From positions 21,054,001 through 21,118,000 of the forward strand of contig JAPQWV010000012.1 in NCBI GenBank assembly GCA_027422505.1: 64,000 nucleotides of DNA, given 5' to 3'. The DNA is from Craterostigma plantagineum (Eukaryota > Streptophyta > Magnoliopsida > Lamiales > Linderniaceae). Under the pieces are notes generated by a model. It made no database searches. It was given only the letters and a program-made list of their open reading frames with translations, and was not told the DNA's origin. Below, piece after piece: positions 1-11,120 of the stretch. The translations under genes and the position numbers were made by a program. Numbering within the stretch: the first letter of the stretch is position 1; every line of letters starts with the position of its first letter.

Positions 1-1640
1 GGCAAATTGCAAGGCCCAAAGGACTGATCGTGCCTCAATAACCTTCGGTAAAAAAGATCCATGAAAGAATCTCGTGAGCCAACCACAACATGCACCAGAG
101 TCGTCGCGAGCAATAATGCCAATAGATGCCCCGCCGCGTTGGGGGTGTAGAGCTCCGTCAAAATTGATTTTGATAAATCCTGAGGGGGGACATTGCCAGT
201 GCGACGGGTGAGTCGTAGCACCAAGATCGCCGTTAGAGAGCGGCCTATCAAAAGATGCAATATCAGCTGCCCTCTTAATTGAAATAAGAGGCGGGGTGTC
301 TTCGTGCTTCATCACCCAAGAATTCCTAGAAAGCCAAATAGCCCATAAGAGATTGAGGAACTCGTCGAAAAGGTTCGTGCCTAAGATTTCAAAAACTTTG
401 CGCAACCAAAATTCAGCAGAGATGACCCACAATTTTTCAAAGCCCGAAGAGAAGCTAGAGGCTTTCCAAATTTGGCGTGAGTAAGGACAAGAGATAAAAG
501 CGTGCTTGGTATCTTCTAATGGTGAGCTGCAACGGCTACAGTGAGGGCTGGGAATACACTTTCGGCCCACAAGATTTGTTGCTGTTGGGAGAGCATCGCG
601 ACAAAGACGCCAAGCAAAGAATCCCGAGGCAAACACTTCTCGTTTTGTTCGACCAATGATGGTGGGAAGTCCCAAATAGAGGCTGTGGCGGTTTGATCGT
701 GGGAGGCCCAAGGTGGTGCAACATTGTTGTCGGGAATGTTCGTCAACGTTGGGTGAGAACGAAGCCGAAGATTTTTCGAAGTTAACAATCTGACCTGAAC
801 CTGAACGATATACGTCCAGAACGTCAGTGAGAACCGTCATCGCTGTGCTTGTCGCCTGACAGAAAATAACAGTGTCGTCTGCAAAGAGGAGATGGGAAAT
901 AGAGGGAGCTCCTCGCCGTAAAGAAAATCCTTTCAATTTTTTCAGATGCTCGGCTTCCTACAGCAGACTACAAAAAGATTATGTGCACAAAAGGAATAAG
1001 AAAGGAGATAGTGGGTCTCCTTGGCGAAGACCACGGGATGGGGTAAGACTGCCAAAGACTTTGCCATTAAGGGTAAAATCATATTTCACATTCGTAATGC
1101 ATTTCATAATTAAAGAGATGAACGAAGAATGAAAGCCAAGTTGGCTCATAACCTTTCCGATGAATGGCCACTCAACACGATCAAACGCTTTGTTCATGTC
1201 CAGTTTAAGGGAGCAGAATCCCTCTCTACCTCGTCTTTTCTGTCTCAAGGCGTGGTTAAGTTCGAAGGCAACAAGGACATTGTCTGTAATAAGCCAATTA
1301 TGTACGAAAGCTGATTGGGTTGGAGAAATAATGTGGTCCATCACTGCGCGAAGGCGGTTAGTCACACACTTAGATGCAATACGGTAAATAACGTTACACA
1401 AGCTTATAGGGCGGAATTGGGCCATTGTTTCTGGGTTTTTCAGTTTTGGAATTAAAACCAAGCGAGTGCTATGAAAGAAGGGGAAACACGCATCATGATT
1501 AAGAAAATCTAAAATATATCGAGTAGTTTGTCCCCCAACAATATCCTAATATTTTTTATAGAATAAAGGGGGGAAACCATCGGGACCCGGGGATTTGAGA
1601 GAGGACATACCTGAGAGGGCTAGTTTTACCTCTTCCTCGG
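1..1640 (-). mobile_element. LINE (non-LTR retrotransposon) 3' remnant
   Basis: The minus strand encodes the C-terminal part of a plant L1-type LINE ORF2. In order it shows a conserved RT lead-in (SPGPDGFPPLFYKK, about 1600-1545), RT core blocks with [26 protein letters not shown] and [13 protein letters not shown] (1461-985), the catalytic FADD box (about 880), a zf-RVT segment (FAWRLCRDALP, about 625) and the start of an RNase H-like domain (IKINFDGAL, about 170). It is dead. A TGG-to-TAG type stop lies in the lead-in near 1548, the frame is lost near 980-900, and the text jumps from the post-FADD region directly into zf-RVT near 640, so the thumb region of a normal ORF2 is missing. The element continues beyond base 1. 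No poly-A tail or target duplication is visible. Confidence 0.9.
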
Positions 1641-2811
1641 TTTACTGATCACATTGATTGCTTCAGAAAAATAGTATGTATCATGAGACACAAACCCAGA
1701 AAATATTGTGAGTTTTGAGCCGAAAAAAAAAAAATTAGAGCAACACAATACTTGCTCGATGTGTTTTTCATGAGTGTCACGCATGGTCTGAATATTTTCG
1801 AACTTGCTTTGTTATGCATGTCAATATCACTGTGGATTTTTGTGTACGAAAAATGATAAAGGCGCTTAGGATGAGTCAACTGGCCTAAATATCTCCGTAC
1901 CCAATATATCTATCAATTAGTGAGCCCCTTTGAGCCTTAATAGCCTTATTTATTGATTTGGAGCCACGATTTTCTGCCACATTTTCCCTTATTTTATCCT
2001 TCATCCTTGAACCATTGTCGGCATGTTAACTTACTAATCGCTTTAGAGTATTGGGTCTATTATATTAAAGGAAAGACGATTATGTCATATCTGGTGTGGT
2101 AGTCTGTTTTATTTATTTGAAAAAAAAGGTATCGAAAAAAAAAAAGCGAAAAAAATATATAGTAGAAAAAAATATATTATTTGCAAAAAAAAAAAGAAAA
2201 AAAAAAGAAAAAAAAAAGAGGTTTACAATTGATGTTTAGAAATATCTTTTTGAGTAGTAATAATTTGAGTGTGTTTCCATTATTTGAGTCATATTTTGTG
2301 CTATAGAGTATAGACGGGGAAAGCGATTTAGTAACTAATATGCTTGACCATATTACCTCACTCATCGCATATATCGCACCTTTATTACCCTGAGCCCCAT
2401 TACAACCATTTTTAAAGACCTTTTGATTCGTGCATGAGATTCACTTTGCAATAATGACGTGATATATTTGCAAGCATAGAGTAATATCATTCTATGTTGT
2501 GAGTTGAGCGCTTTTATACAGATCCCATTAAACATTTTGAGTAACTTGAGCGAATCCTTGTGAGAACTGTTGAATGATACGTGTTAGGACTTTGGAAATG
2601 TTTTTTTGTGCTATGATATGCCTGTGAAATATCACTTCATGTCTCGTGTTTGGCTTGAACATTCATTAGCTGATGACGATCTCGACGGATTGTGCTTTTT
2701 ATTTTCTGAGAATAAACATGAGAATTCATTTAGTGACGTCGAAAATCCTAACTTGATTTAGTTTATTCCGCTTTTGTGATCGAAGACGATCGAAGCTAGT
2801 TTGGGGGTTGT
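1641..2811 (+). mobile_element. 3' internal end of a Ty3/gypsy (Athila/Tat-like) element
   Basis: No intact coding frame is present. The stretch is AT-rich with A-rich runs (2118-2220) and ends in a purine tract, GTTTGGGGGTTGT (2799-2811), immediately before an LTR beginning TGATAAG. That arrangement is the expected polypurine tract plus 3' LTR of a plus-strand LTR retrotransposon. Assignment to Athila/Tat rests on the tRNA-Asp-type primer site of the paired LTR and on the general look of the non-coding 3' region; no protein domain supports it. The junction with the upstream LINE, near 1640, is approximate. Confidence 0.55.
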
Positions 2812-4381
2812 TGATAAGTTACGATTTTTCACTATTTCTTATGCCCTTTAAACATGTGTTTTTGGTCATTATAAATTAAATTATACATGAATATATTAAT
2901 TAAGTGCATTGCAGTGTCAAAAGAAAAAGTCACGGAAAAAGGGGAGAACCGTGGAGTGAAATTGGCGAACTTATCAATATTGCATACACATGAGTATTGG
3001 CAGTGGGACACCTAAAGACAAAAGTGAAGACATTGCAAGCAACTAGCTTGTTACACGCACACTGATATTCAATGTTTGAGACAGAGTACATAAAGTTGAA
3101 AGCTCCACTACCTAATTTATTGCTGAAAATGGGGAGGTGAAAAGAAGTCATGCATTATGGAGGAAAATCCGTTCCATGTTCCATTCCATGTCCTTGTCAA
3201 CGTTACTAAAGAAAGCACCCACCTCAACTATAAAGTGAAGCATCCATTTCAAAGGGGGGGAGAGAGACACCTTACGGGCCACTAAAATTCACCATCAAAC
3301 ATCCACACTCAAATTCACGCATATTACATGCATGAATATTTAAAAGAGACATATGAGAAGGAGGGAAAACGTGGGGGCAGAAACCGATTAAGTATACACC
3401 TTATTTTATCACCTCACCAACTAAGCAGCACTCTGAATTAAGGCAGCCCCAAGCCACGCATCAAGCCGCAGCTCATACGAAAAGTTTCTCACGCAACGGA
3501 GATCCCGGCGGAACTAGGCGTGATCCGTCCGTCGTGATAGTCAACCTTCGTACATCGTCTTACGCGAAAACAGGAATGTTCATCTCTATCTTTTTGTGTT
3601 TTTCGCTTTTTAATATGTGTGTTTAAGTTTATTTGTGGTTAAGGCCGTATAAAGCCGGATTATGAGTTCGTATTAATGTTATTCGTATCGTATTTAATCG
3701 TATGAGTTAAGTTACGTGTTCTATATTTGAGTTTAATGCTTGCGTATGCCTGATCAACATATGCTTGATTCTTGATTGGTTTATGAGACTGAAAAAGTGA
3801 TTAGACCGGTTAGAACAATAAATATAGTGTACCACGACGTAAAATCGACCAGTGATGGAATTCGGTTTCGTCCGTGTGGTTTCCGAGATCTTAGGCGCCG
3901 AAAGCGTTTAAGCTCGGGGAAATTCATAAAGCCGAATGCGTGTGAGGTAACTACAGTCATATAGGAATATAGTTGATTGGTTCACTTTCGCATAGGGTTG
4001 CTAGTTACGTGAATAACGGGTAGCATGTACGTTAGGAATTTCTACCTTAACTAGATTCATATTGGTTAAATATATATACGATTGCATGCAGAAGTAAGAT
4101 TAATCTGTGCCGAATATGTGCTTTAACCACGCTTGTCGTTAATTGATAAAAACCGTTATCTTTATTTGCGCTTGTCTTAAAACCGTCTTAAACAAATCTA
4201 AAAAAATATATATATAAACATATATAAATATATATTTATAAAAAAATCGCTTCAGTCTAAATTAAATTTCGGATTAATACTTAGAACTAATCGAGCTGTC
4301 CTCGTGGATCGATACTCGGATTTACGTTCGTTTTATACTACTTGCACGACCTAGTCTACTTGCTAGTATTCGAGCGTGTCA
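2812..4381 (+). repeat. LTR, left arm of palindrome
   Basis: This 1570-bp LTR starts TGATAAGTTACG and ends GTGTCA (TG...CA). It is preceded by a polypurine tract, as a 3' LTR would be. It is nearly identical to the inverse complement of 4683-6255: the differences noted are a 2-bp TA indel in the AT run near 4230, a 1-bp A-run indel near 2925, and two substitutions near 4173 and 4356. Short open frames inside it (3776-3964 + and 2930-3151 -) recur inverted in the other arm and are not genes. It is followed by AGTTTT, the same six bases that follow the other LTR, but then lacks the primer binding site. Confidence 0.85.
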
Positions 4382-4682
4382 AGTTTTCTCGGAATTAAAC
4401 TTAAAAATAATAATAATAACAATAATAATGATAATATTAATATTTTTTTAGATATATATAATAAAGTAGTAGTGACGTAAAAAAAATAGTAATAGTGCTA
4501 AAATAAAGATAAAATAATGATATTATAATGTAAATAATATTAATAATGCTTCTACTACGACAGAAAAATATAATAACAATAATAATACGAATAAAGATTT
4601 ATAAAAATGTAATAATAAATTAAACTCGGAATTAAACTTAAAATTGATGATACCGCTGTCCCCGGCAACGGCGCCAAAAACT
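4382..4682. other. AT-rich centre of the LTR palindrome
   Basis: This 301-bp non-palindromic loop lies between two inverted LTRs. Read on the minus strand it is the untranslated leader following a 5' LTR: AGTTTT, primer binding site, then AT-rich trinucleotide-like sequence. The string CTCGGAATTAAACTTAAAA occurs twice in the same orientation, at about 4388 and 4625, bracketing the loop. That suggests recombination or a template switch at a short repeat. No gene is present. Confidence 0.75.
4659..4676 (-). other. Primer binding site complementary to tRNA-Asp
   Basis: The minus strand reads TGGCGCCGTTGCCGGGGA, six bases after the LTR end. It matches the complement of the 3' end of plant tRNA-Asp, the usual primer site of Athila/Tat-type gypsy elements. 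It marks the right LTR (4683-6255) as a 5' LTR of a minus-strand element. Confidence 0.85.
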
Positions 4683-6255
4683 TGACACGCTCGAATACTA
4701 GCAAGTATACTAGGTCGTGCAAGTAGTATAAAACGAACGTAAATCCGAGTATCGATCCACGAGGACAGCTCGATTAGTTCTAAGTATTAATCCGAAATTT
4801 AATTTAGACTGAAGCGATTTTTTTATAAATATATATATTTATATATGTTTATATATATATTTTTTTAGATTTGTTTAAGACGGTTTTAAGAAAAGCGCAA
4901 ATAAAGATAACGGTTTTTATCAATTAACGACAAGCGTGGTTAAAGCACATATTCGGCACAGATTAATCTTACTTCTGCATGCAATCGTATATATATTTAA
5001 CCAATATGAATCTAGTTAAGGTAGAAATTCCTAACGTACATGCTACCCGTTATTCACGTAACTAGCAACCCTATGCGAAAGTGAACCAATCAACTATATT
5101 CCTATATGACTGTAGTTACCTCACACGCATTCGGCTTTATGAATTTCCCCGAGCTTAAACGCTTTCGGCGCCTAAGATCTCGGAAACCACACGGACGAAA
5201 CCGAATTCCATCACTGGTCGATTTTACGTCGTGGTACACTATATTTATTGTTCTAACCGGTCTAATCACTTTTTCAGTCTCATAAACCAATCAAGAATCA
5301 AGCATATGTTGATCAGGCATACGCAAGCATTAAACTCAAATATAGAACACGTAACTTAACTCATACGATTAAATACGATACGAATAACATTAATACGAAC
5401 TCATAATCCGGCTTTATACGGCCTTAACCACAAATAAACTTAAACACACATATTAAAAAGCGAAAAACACAAAAAGATAGAGATGAACATTCCTGTTTTC
5501 GCGTAAGACGATGTACGAAGGTTGACTATCACGACGGACGGATCACGCCTAGTTCCGCCGGGATCTCCGTTGCGTGAGAAACTTTTCGTATGAGCTGCGG
5601 CTTGATGCGTGGCTTGGGGCTGCCTTAATTCAGAGTGCTGCTTAGTTGGTGAGGTGATAAAATAAGGTGTATACTTAATCGGTTTCTGCCCCCACGTTTT
5701 CCCTCCTTCTCATATGTCTCTTTTAAATATTCATGCATGTAATATGCGTGAATTTGAGTGTGGATGTTTGATGGTGAATTTTAGTGGCCCGTAAGGTGTC
5801 TCTCTCCCCCCCTTTGAAATGGATGCTTCACTTTATAGTTGAGGTGGGTGCTTTCTTTAGTAACGTTGACAAGGACATGGAATGGAACATGGAACGGATT
5901 TTCCTCCATAATGCATGACTTCTTTTCACCTCCCCATTTTCAGCAATAAATTAGGTAGTGGAGCTTTCAACTTTATGTACTCTGTCTCAAACATTGAATA
6001 TCAGTGTGCGTGTAACAAGCTAGTTGCTTGCAATGTCTTCACTTTTGTCTTTAGGTGTCCCACTGCCAATACTCATGTGTATGCAATATTGATAAGTTCG
6101 CCAATTTCACTCCACGGTTCTCCCCTTTTTCCGTGACTTTTTTCTTTTGACACTGCAATGCACTTAATTAATATATTCATGTATAATTTAATTTATAATG
6201 ACCAAAAACACATGTTTAAAGGGCATAAGAAATAGTGAAAAATCGTAACTTATCA
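4683..6255 (-). repeat. LTR, right arm of palindrome
   Basis: This 1573-bp LTR is read on the minus strand from TGATAAG at 6255 to GTGTCA at 4683. It is followed by AGTTTT and the tRNA-Asp-type primer site, so it is a 5' LTR. Its flank (ATAAG, 6256-6260) is not matched by the five bases before the left LTR (GTTGT), so the pair does not behave as one simple insertion. Confidence 0.85.
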
Positions 6256-6256
6256 A

Positions 6257-6456
6257 TAAGTGTAACGATATTTAAGAATATGTTTCAATAACTACGAAAA
6301 CCTACAATTCGCACCCACTTCGATGTCGATTTGACATATGATGATGCAATATTAAAGGGTATGAGATTCATTATGCCACGAAGTTTTTCAACTTCGAAAA
6401 AATAGTTCACTTTTCCCTACCAATTGTTTAAATATTCTTAAATATCGTTACACTTA
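6257..6456. mobile_element. 200-bp MITE-like element, 25-bp perfect TIRs
   Basis: The segment begins TAAGTGTAACGATATTTAAG and ends with the exact inverse complement. The TIRs are 25 bp, 6257-6281 and 6432-6456. The interior is AT-rich and non-coding. The left TIR starts two bases after the retrotransposon LTR ends at 6255, so the LTR sits at the edge of the element and the left target duplication cannot be read. The superfamily is not determined. Confidence 0.75.
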
Positions 6457-7366
6457 TATATCTCATTAGATCGAGTGTTTATTCAAAAAACAATATATAT
6501 AATTTTTGATGAATTTTAGAGAGAATGCACATAAAATTGATTTAGAATGGCTAGTGAAATAGATATATTAAAGATTTATATTTTACGCGACTTAAATTTG
6601 TTTCCGAGTGTAAATTGATGCCTACTTGCATGGCCTTTTTGATTTTCGATTTGCTTTGGCGAAAATAAACCTTAATATGTTAGGAAATCAACTTAGTAAT
6701 TTTTTAAATTTCAAACAAATCGTTATAATAGTTAATTTCCATGGAAAATGGTAGGAAAAGGTATTTGTTTATCACAAACAAGATAATCCCACCCAATATT
6801 TACTTATCCTCTAATAATTTTGAAAGTTGCGCGAGTAAAACAGAAGAAGATATGCTCTCAGTTTCTTCGCCGTTGTTCTGCGCTTACCCATGTGAGTGTT
6901 CTTTCAACCTATCGATTGTGCGTTTGCGTCTGTAGAAGAGAATTAAGCGCTCGATTGTTCTTCAGCATTCGTACCTCTTGATGAGGGTAATCGTCCGATT
7001 GACAACAACTATTTACCCCATAGAATCGTCCGAGCTTGTTTGAGCAGCTCGAATTCATTCCATGAAGAAATGTTTTCTGTTATTGTTCCGTTCTTTTCGT
7101 CGCTAATCGTCCAATTGGATTTTCAGTTTTTTCCTCTTCGGTAGGAAACGAGTTTCTCCCAATGCGATAACGTGCTTTTCGATTTTTCAGCTTAGGTGTG
7201 TTCGCTCTAAGTATGCTCGTCATCGTATTACTTATAAGTGATTGAGCTCTACTCGATACCATGCTATGGCATATGGAACTTATTCTGCCTTAAATTGAGG
7301 ATGAATTGATTCACTTATCAATACGAGTCTGCTTACATATTCAATATATTGGGTAAATTTTCTTGA
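6457..7366. other. Intergenic region upstream of FKBP20-2
   Basis: AT-rich sequence with no coding frame of recognisable origin. It presumably contains the promoter and 5' UTR of the downstream immunophilin gene, but no convincing TATA box or start site can be singled out. Confidence 0.5.
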
Positions 7367-9086
7367 TTTGTCAAGTATACTTTCTCCATCATAACTCTAC
7401 GATCGACATTTCCAGCGCCGAGATCATTTGTTTCTGAGAAGCGACCCCTTGTTGCTCGTTGCTCATCACAAAGCCATGGGTAATGATTTTTCAACAGAGA
7501 GATTCAATTCAATGTTTACATAGATTTTGAAATTTTGATTGCTCTTTGGCTGATGCATATATTGGATAGACAACAGGCTGAAATCCCGTCGCTCGACGGA
7601 GAAACAAGGCGGAGATTTCTTCGCGCCGTCGTATTTGGATCCGTAATATCGCTCGCACTGCCATCTTTAGCGAAGACGAAGAAGCAAAACCCTTACGACG
7701 AGAGGCGCATATTAGAGCAGAACAAGAGAATCCAAAGAGAAAACAACGCCCCCGACGAATTTCCCAATTTCGTCAGAGAAGGTTCCATTCTTTCGTTCTT
7801 TTTTTCTCCCTTTTATGTGCTGCATTTCTTTCCGCGGTGATATAAATGGATAAAAAGAGATAATTTTTCAGGCTTCGAAGTGAAAGTAGTGACCTCGAAC
7901 AAGTACGTTACTCGGGATTCAGGCCTCATACTGTGGGACGTGGCGGTTGGTCAAGGCGATTGCCCAAAGGATGGCCAACAGGTTTCTTTCTCATTGCATC
8001 TGTACTGAAGTTTGTTATTACGATTAATGTCAGTTAATGCGAGAAAAAAGAAAGAAAGTTTTTTACCTTATGAGAAGAAGAACTACTGGTTGATTGAGTT
8101 TCTTCTTCTTTTTTTTCTTCTGTCTTCATTTGAAAGGTGATATTTCACTATGTGGGATATAACGAGTCGGGCCGACGTATAGACAGCACATACCTACAAG
8201 GGTCTCCTGCGAAAGTACGGTTGGGCACTAACGCATTAATTCCAGGTAAAGATGAAAACTTCTCATGACTTAGTTGACGCCAAATATGCATATAGTTTAA
8301 CAAAAATTAATGTTATGTTTGGTTGGTGGGATTTAGTAGGGAAAAGAAACTAGCTTCGGTTGACTGAAGAAATAGATAAAAGAAAATAAAAGAGAAGAAA
8401 AGAAAATCTAGTTTAAGTTACTTACTGATGTGTTTGGTTTCAGGATTTTAATGAGGAAAAGGAAACTAATTTTTTTATCTGGTTGATTAGGGAAAAATAT
8501 GTGAGGAAAAGGAAAAAAAGCTAAACTTAAGTTATTAATCTTTAAGCAAAAACCATGGAAAACCATGGTGAGGAAAATGAAGAAAAGCTAATGAAAATTA
8601 TTCTCTCTGGTGTTCTTTTCCTCACCGTTTTCCTCGATCCAAACGCAGCCTAAAGCTAAGGAAAAATTAATTTCGTTACCAAATGGTGAGGAAACTGAAA
8701 GAAATAGCCATTTTCAATCCAATTTTCTTTTCCACAATGCTTTCTTCGAACCGAACATGTATGACAGTTTGAAAATTCATTGTAGGATTCGAAGAAGGGA
8801 TCAGAGACATGAAGCCCGGGGGGAAACGAAGGATCATTGTTCCTCCTGAGTTGGGACCGCCTGTGAGTCGTCGTATTTTTCGTGATATTTTATATTTTAA
8901 TTGATTTCCAAGTTCAGCGTATAATATTCTCAATTGTTATACTATTATTGTGGTGATGAATAATAGGTGGGGCCGTCGACATTTTTCAGCTCGAAGCAGT
9001 TTGAGGTTTTCGACGTTGAACTGCTGAGCATTCAAGATTGCCGGCGGAGGACGATAGGATTTTACTCAGATGTTGTATGTGGCTGA
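7367..9086 (+). CDS. FKBP20-2: FKBP-type peptidyl-prolyl isomerase FKBP20-2, chloroplast
   Basis: Six exons can be joined in frame: about 7367-7479, 7570-7781, 7872-7981, 8137-8245, 8786-8862 and 8967-9086 (stop TGA). The protein has a Ser/Arg-rich plastid transit region, a hydrophobic stretch after a twin-Arg-like run (TRRRFLRAVVFGSVISLALP) that suggests thylakoid lumen targeting, and then KTKKQNPYDERR. An FKBP domain follows (VIFHYVGYNESGRRIDSTY, LIPGFEEGIRDMKPGG, PPELGPPVGPSTFFSSKQF, FDVELLSI) with a Cys-containing tail (DCRRR...VVCG). In Arabidopsis FKBP20-2 is a lumenal immunophilin needed for photosystem II supercomplex accumulation. Oddity: exon 1 is open from 7367 but has no in-frame ATG before the upstream stop at 7364. 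The start is therefore in an unseen upstream exon, or has been lost. Intron 4 (540 bp) contains a degenerate repeat-like insertion. Confidence 0.87.
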
Positions 9087-9750
9087 CAAGCATAGTCATA
9101 TTTCTCAAGTTTTCTTTTGTTTCTCTTTTATTAACAAGAACAAATTCAACATCCGAGGTATAATAGCATCTCCAACTGACAAACTCATTCTCAAACTCAA
9201 AATGCAGTAATTCTTCTCTAACCGTTAAACTCATTCTCAAACGCAAAGGAATATTTTCGAGATATTAACTTCTACGCGTACTTTCACAACTTTTCAATAT
9301 TGCACACGTATTTTTATAACTTCACAAAAAAGATAACAATTTAATATTATATTACATCTAAATAAATAAGCAAAATATTGCTAGTATATAATATAATTTT
9401 AAAAACTTTCTAATTAGTTCTCATTTATTTTTTTTTAATTTCTTATAAGGATGCTTTTGTTATTGAAACAATAAAAATGAATTTAAATGCAATTGTTAAA
9501 CATAAAACTCATATTATGCGTTCAAACGCATGCGTTTAGTGGATTAGACAGAAAGTACAAAACTCATTTTGATATTGGTTTTTGGATTCGATTGGAGTGA
9601 TTTTATGATTTTTTTTTAGTTTTCCAATTCCATTTGAGATGGTCTAATTGTTGGAAGGCTGGATGATAAGATTATAGAACAAAATCATCCTCGTCATACA
9701 TTTTTAGGCCTACGAATACTTTTAACTAATCTAGCTTATTACATCTAGAA
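9087..9750. other. 3' flank of FKBP20-2, no gene seen
   Basis: AT-rich sequence with no supported coding frame. It contains the 3' UTR of the upstream gene and short degenerate direct repeats (ACTCATTCTCAAAC near 9182 and 9229). Confidence 0.4.
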
Positions 9751-10960
9751 TATTATTGTAATAATTATGACTATATAGTATTGAGAAGACGATGAGAATG
9801 TGTGTAAGAGTAGGAGATGGGATTCTTATTTTATCAATAAGATTACGGTACATCTCTGGAATGAAATAATACTGACTACTGCTTAACACGCGGCATGAAA
9901 TTTATCTAATTCAAAACTTATGGGCAAACGGTATTTCCTATTTCTTTTCACCTTTGTTCTCCAACTCAAAAGAAGCCATTGATATCAAGTACCACCACTG
10001 TTCAAATCTCTAACTATTGTAATAATTATGACCATATAATATTGAGAAGACGATGAGAATGTGTCTAAGAGTGGGAGATGGAATTCTTATTTTCTCAATA
10101 GGATTACGGTACAACTTCGGAATTAAATAATACTGACTACTGCTTAACACAAGGCAATAAATTTATCTAATTTAAAAATTATGGGCAAACAAGATTTATC
10201 TTTCTATTTACCTTTGTTCTCCAACTCAAAAGAAGCCAGTTATATCAAGTACCACCACTGTTCAAATCTCCAATTGTTGTAATAATTATGACTATATAGT
10301 ATTGAGAAGACGATGAGAACGTGTGTAAGAGTGGGAGATGAGATTCTTGTTTTCTCAATAAGAATACGGTACATCTTTGGAATAAAATAATACTGACTAC
10401 TGCTTAACACAATGCATTAAATTTATCTAGTTCAAAAATTATGGGCAAACAAGATTCATCTTTCTATTTCTTTTCACCTTTGTTCTCCAACTCAGAAGAA
10501 GCCATTGATATCAAGTACCACCACTGTTCAAATCTCCAACTGTTGTAATAATTATGACTACTAATTCAAAATTATGGGCAAACAAGATTTTATCTTTCTA
10601 TTTCTTTTCACCTTTGTTCTCCAACTCAGAAGAAGACATTGATATCAAGTACCACCACTGTTCAAATCTCCAACTGTTGTAATAATTATGACTATATAGT
10701 ATTGAGAAGACGATAAGAATGTGTGTAAGAGTGGGAGATGGGATTCTTATTTTCTCAAAAAGATTATGGTACATCTTTGGAATGAAATAATACTGACTAT
10801 TGCTTAACACAAGGCATTAAATTTATCTAATTCAAAAATTATGGGCAAAAAAGATTTATCTTTCTATTTCTTTTCACCTTTGTTCTCCAACTCAAAAGAA
10901 GCCTTTGATATCAAGAGGAATCATACCGATTGGAAAGTACCACCACTGTTCAAATCTCCA
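9751..10960. repeat. Tandem array of ~260-bp units
   Basis: The landmark AATAATTATGAC recurs at about 9760, 10021, 10281, 10547 and 10681, spacings of 261, 260, 266 and 134 bp. Each unit carries the same ordered blocks (TATTGAGAAGACGATGAGAA, GATTACGGTACATCT, CTGACTACTGCTTAACAC, CACCTTTGTTCTCCAACTCA, ATATCAAGTACCACCACTG). The fourth unit has lost about half its length, and the last ends near 10960 with a short insertion at 10915-10937. Units differ by scattered substitutions. It is non-coding. Confidence 0.9.
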
Positions 10961-11052
10961 ATCCTTCCTCCTTCCAAAAAATTACAATGCAAAAAATGAT
11001 CTTTATCAGATCTTGATTGCAGAAGAAGACATCATTGAACGACCAAATAGGA

Positions 11053-11054
<2 letters not shown>

Positions 11055-11086
<32 letters not shown>
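11055..11086. repeat. (TA)n microsatellite
   Basis: About 16 uninterrupted TA dinucleotides just downstream of the 3' end of the minus-strand SWIB/Plus-3/GYF gene. Confidence 0.95.
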
Positions 11087-11090
<4 letters not shown>

Positions 11091-11120
11091 CCAAGACTCA
11101 CGGTTTAAAACAAATGGTTG

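Noticed and set aside
2930..3151. 73-codon frame repeated inverted at 5915-6136, and 62-codon frame at 3776-3964 repeated at 5102-5290
   Set aside because: They lie inside the two LTR arms and are duplicated only because the arms are. No recognisable domain.
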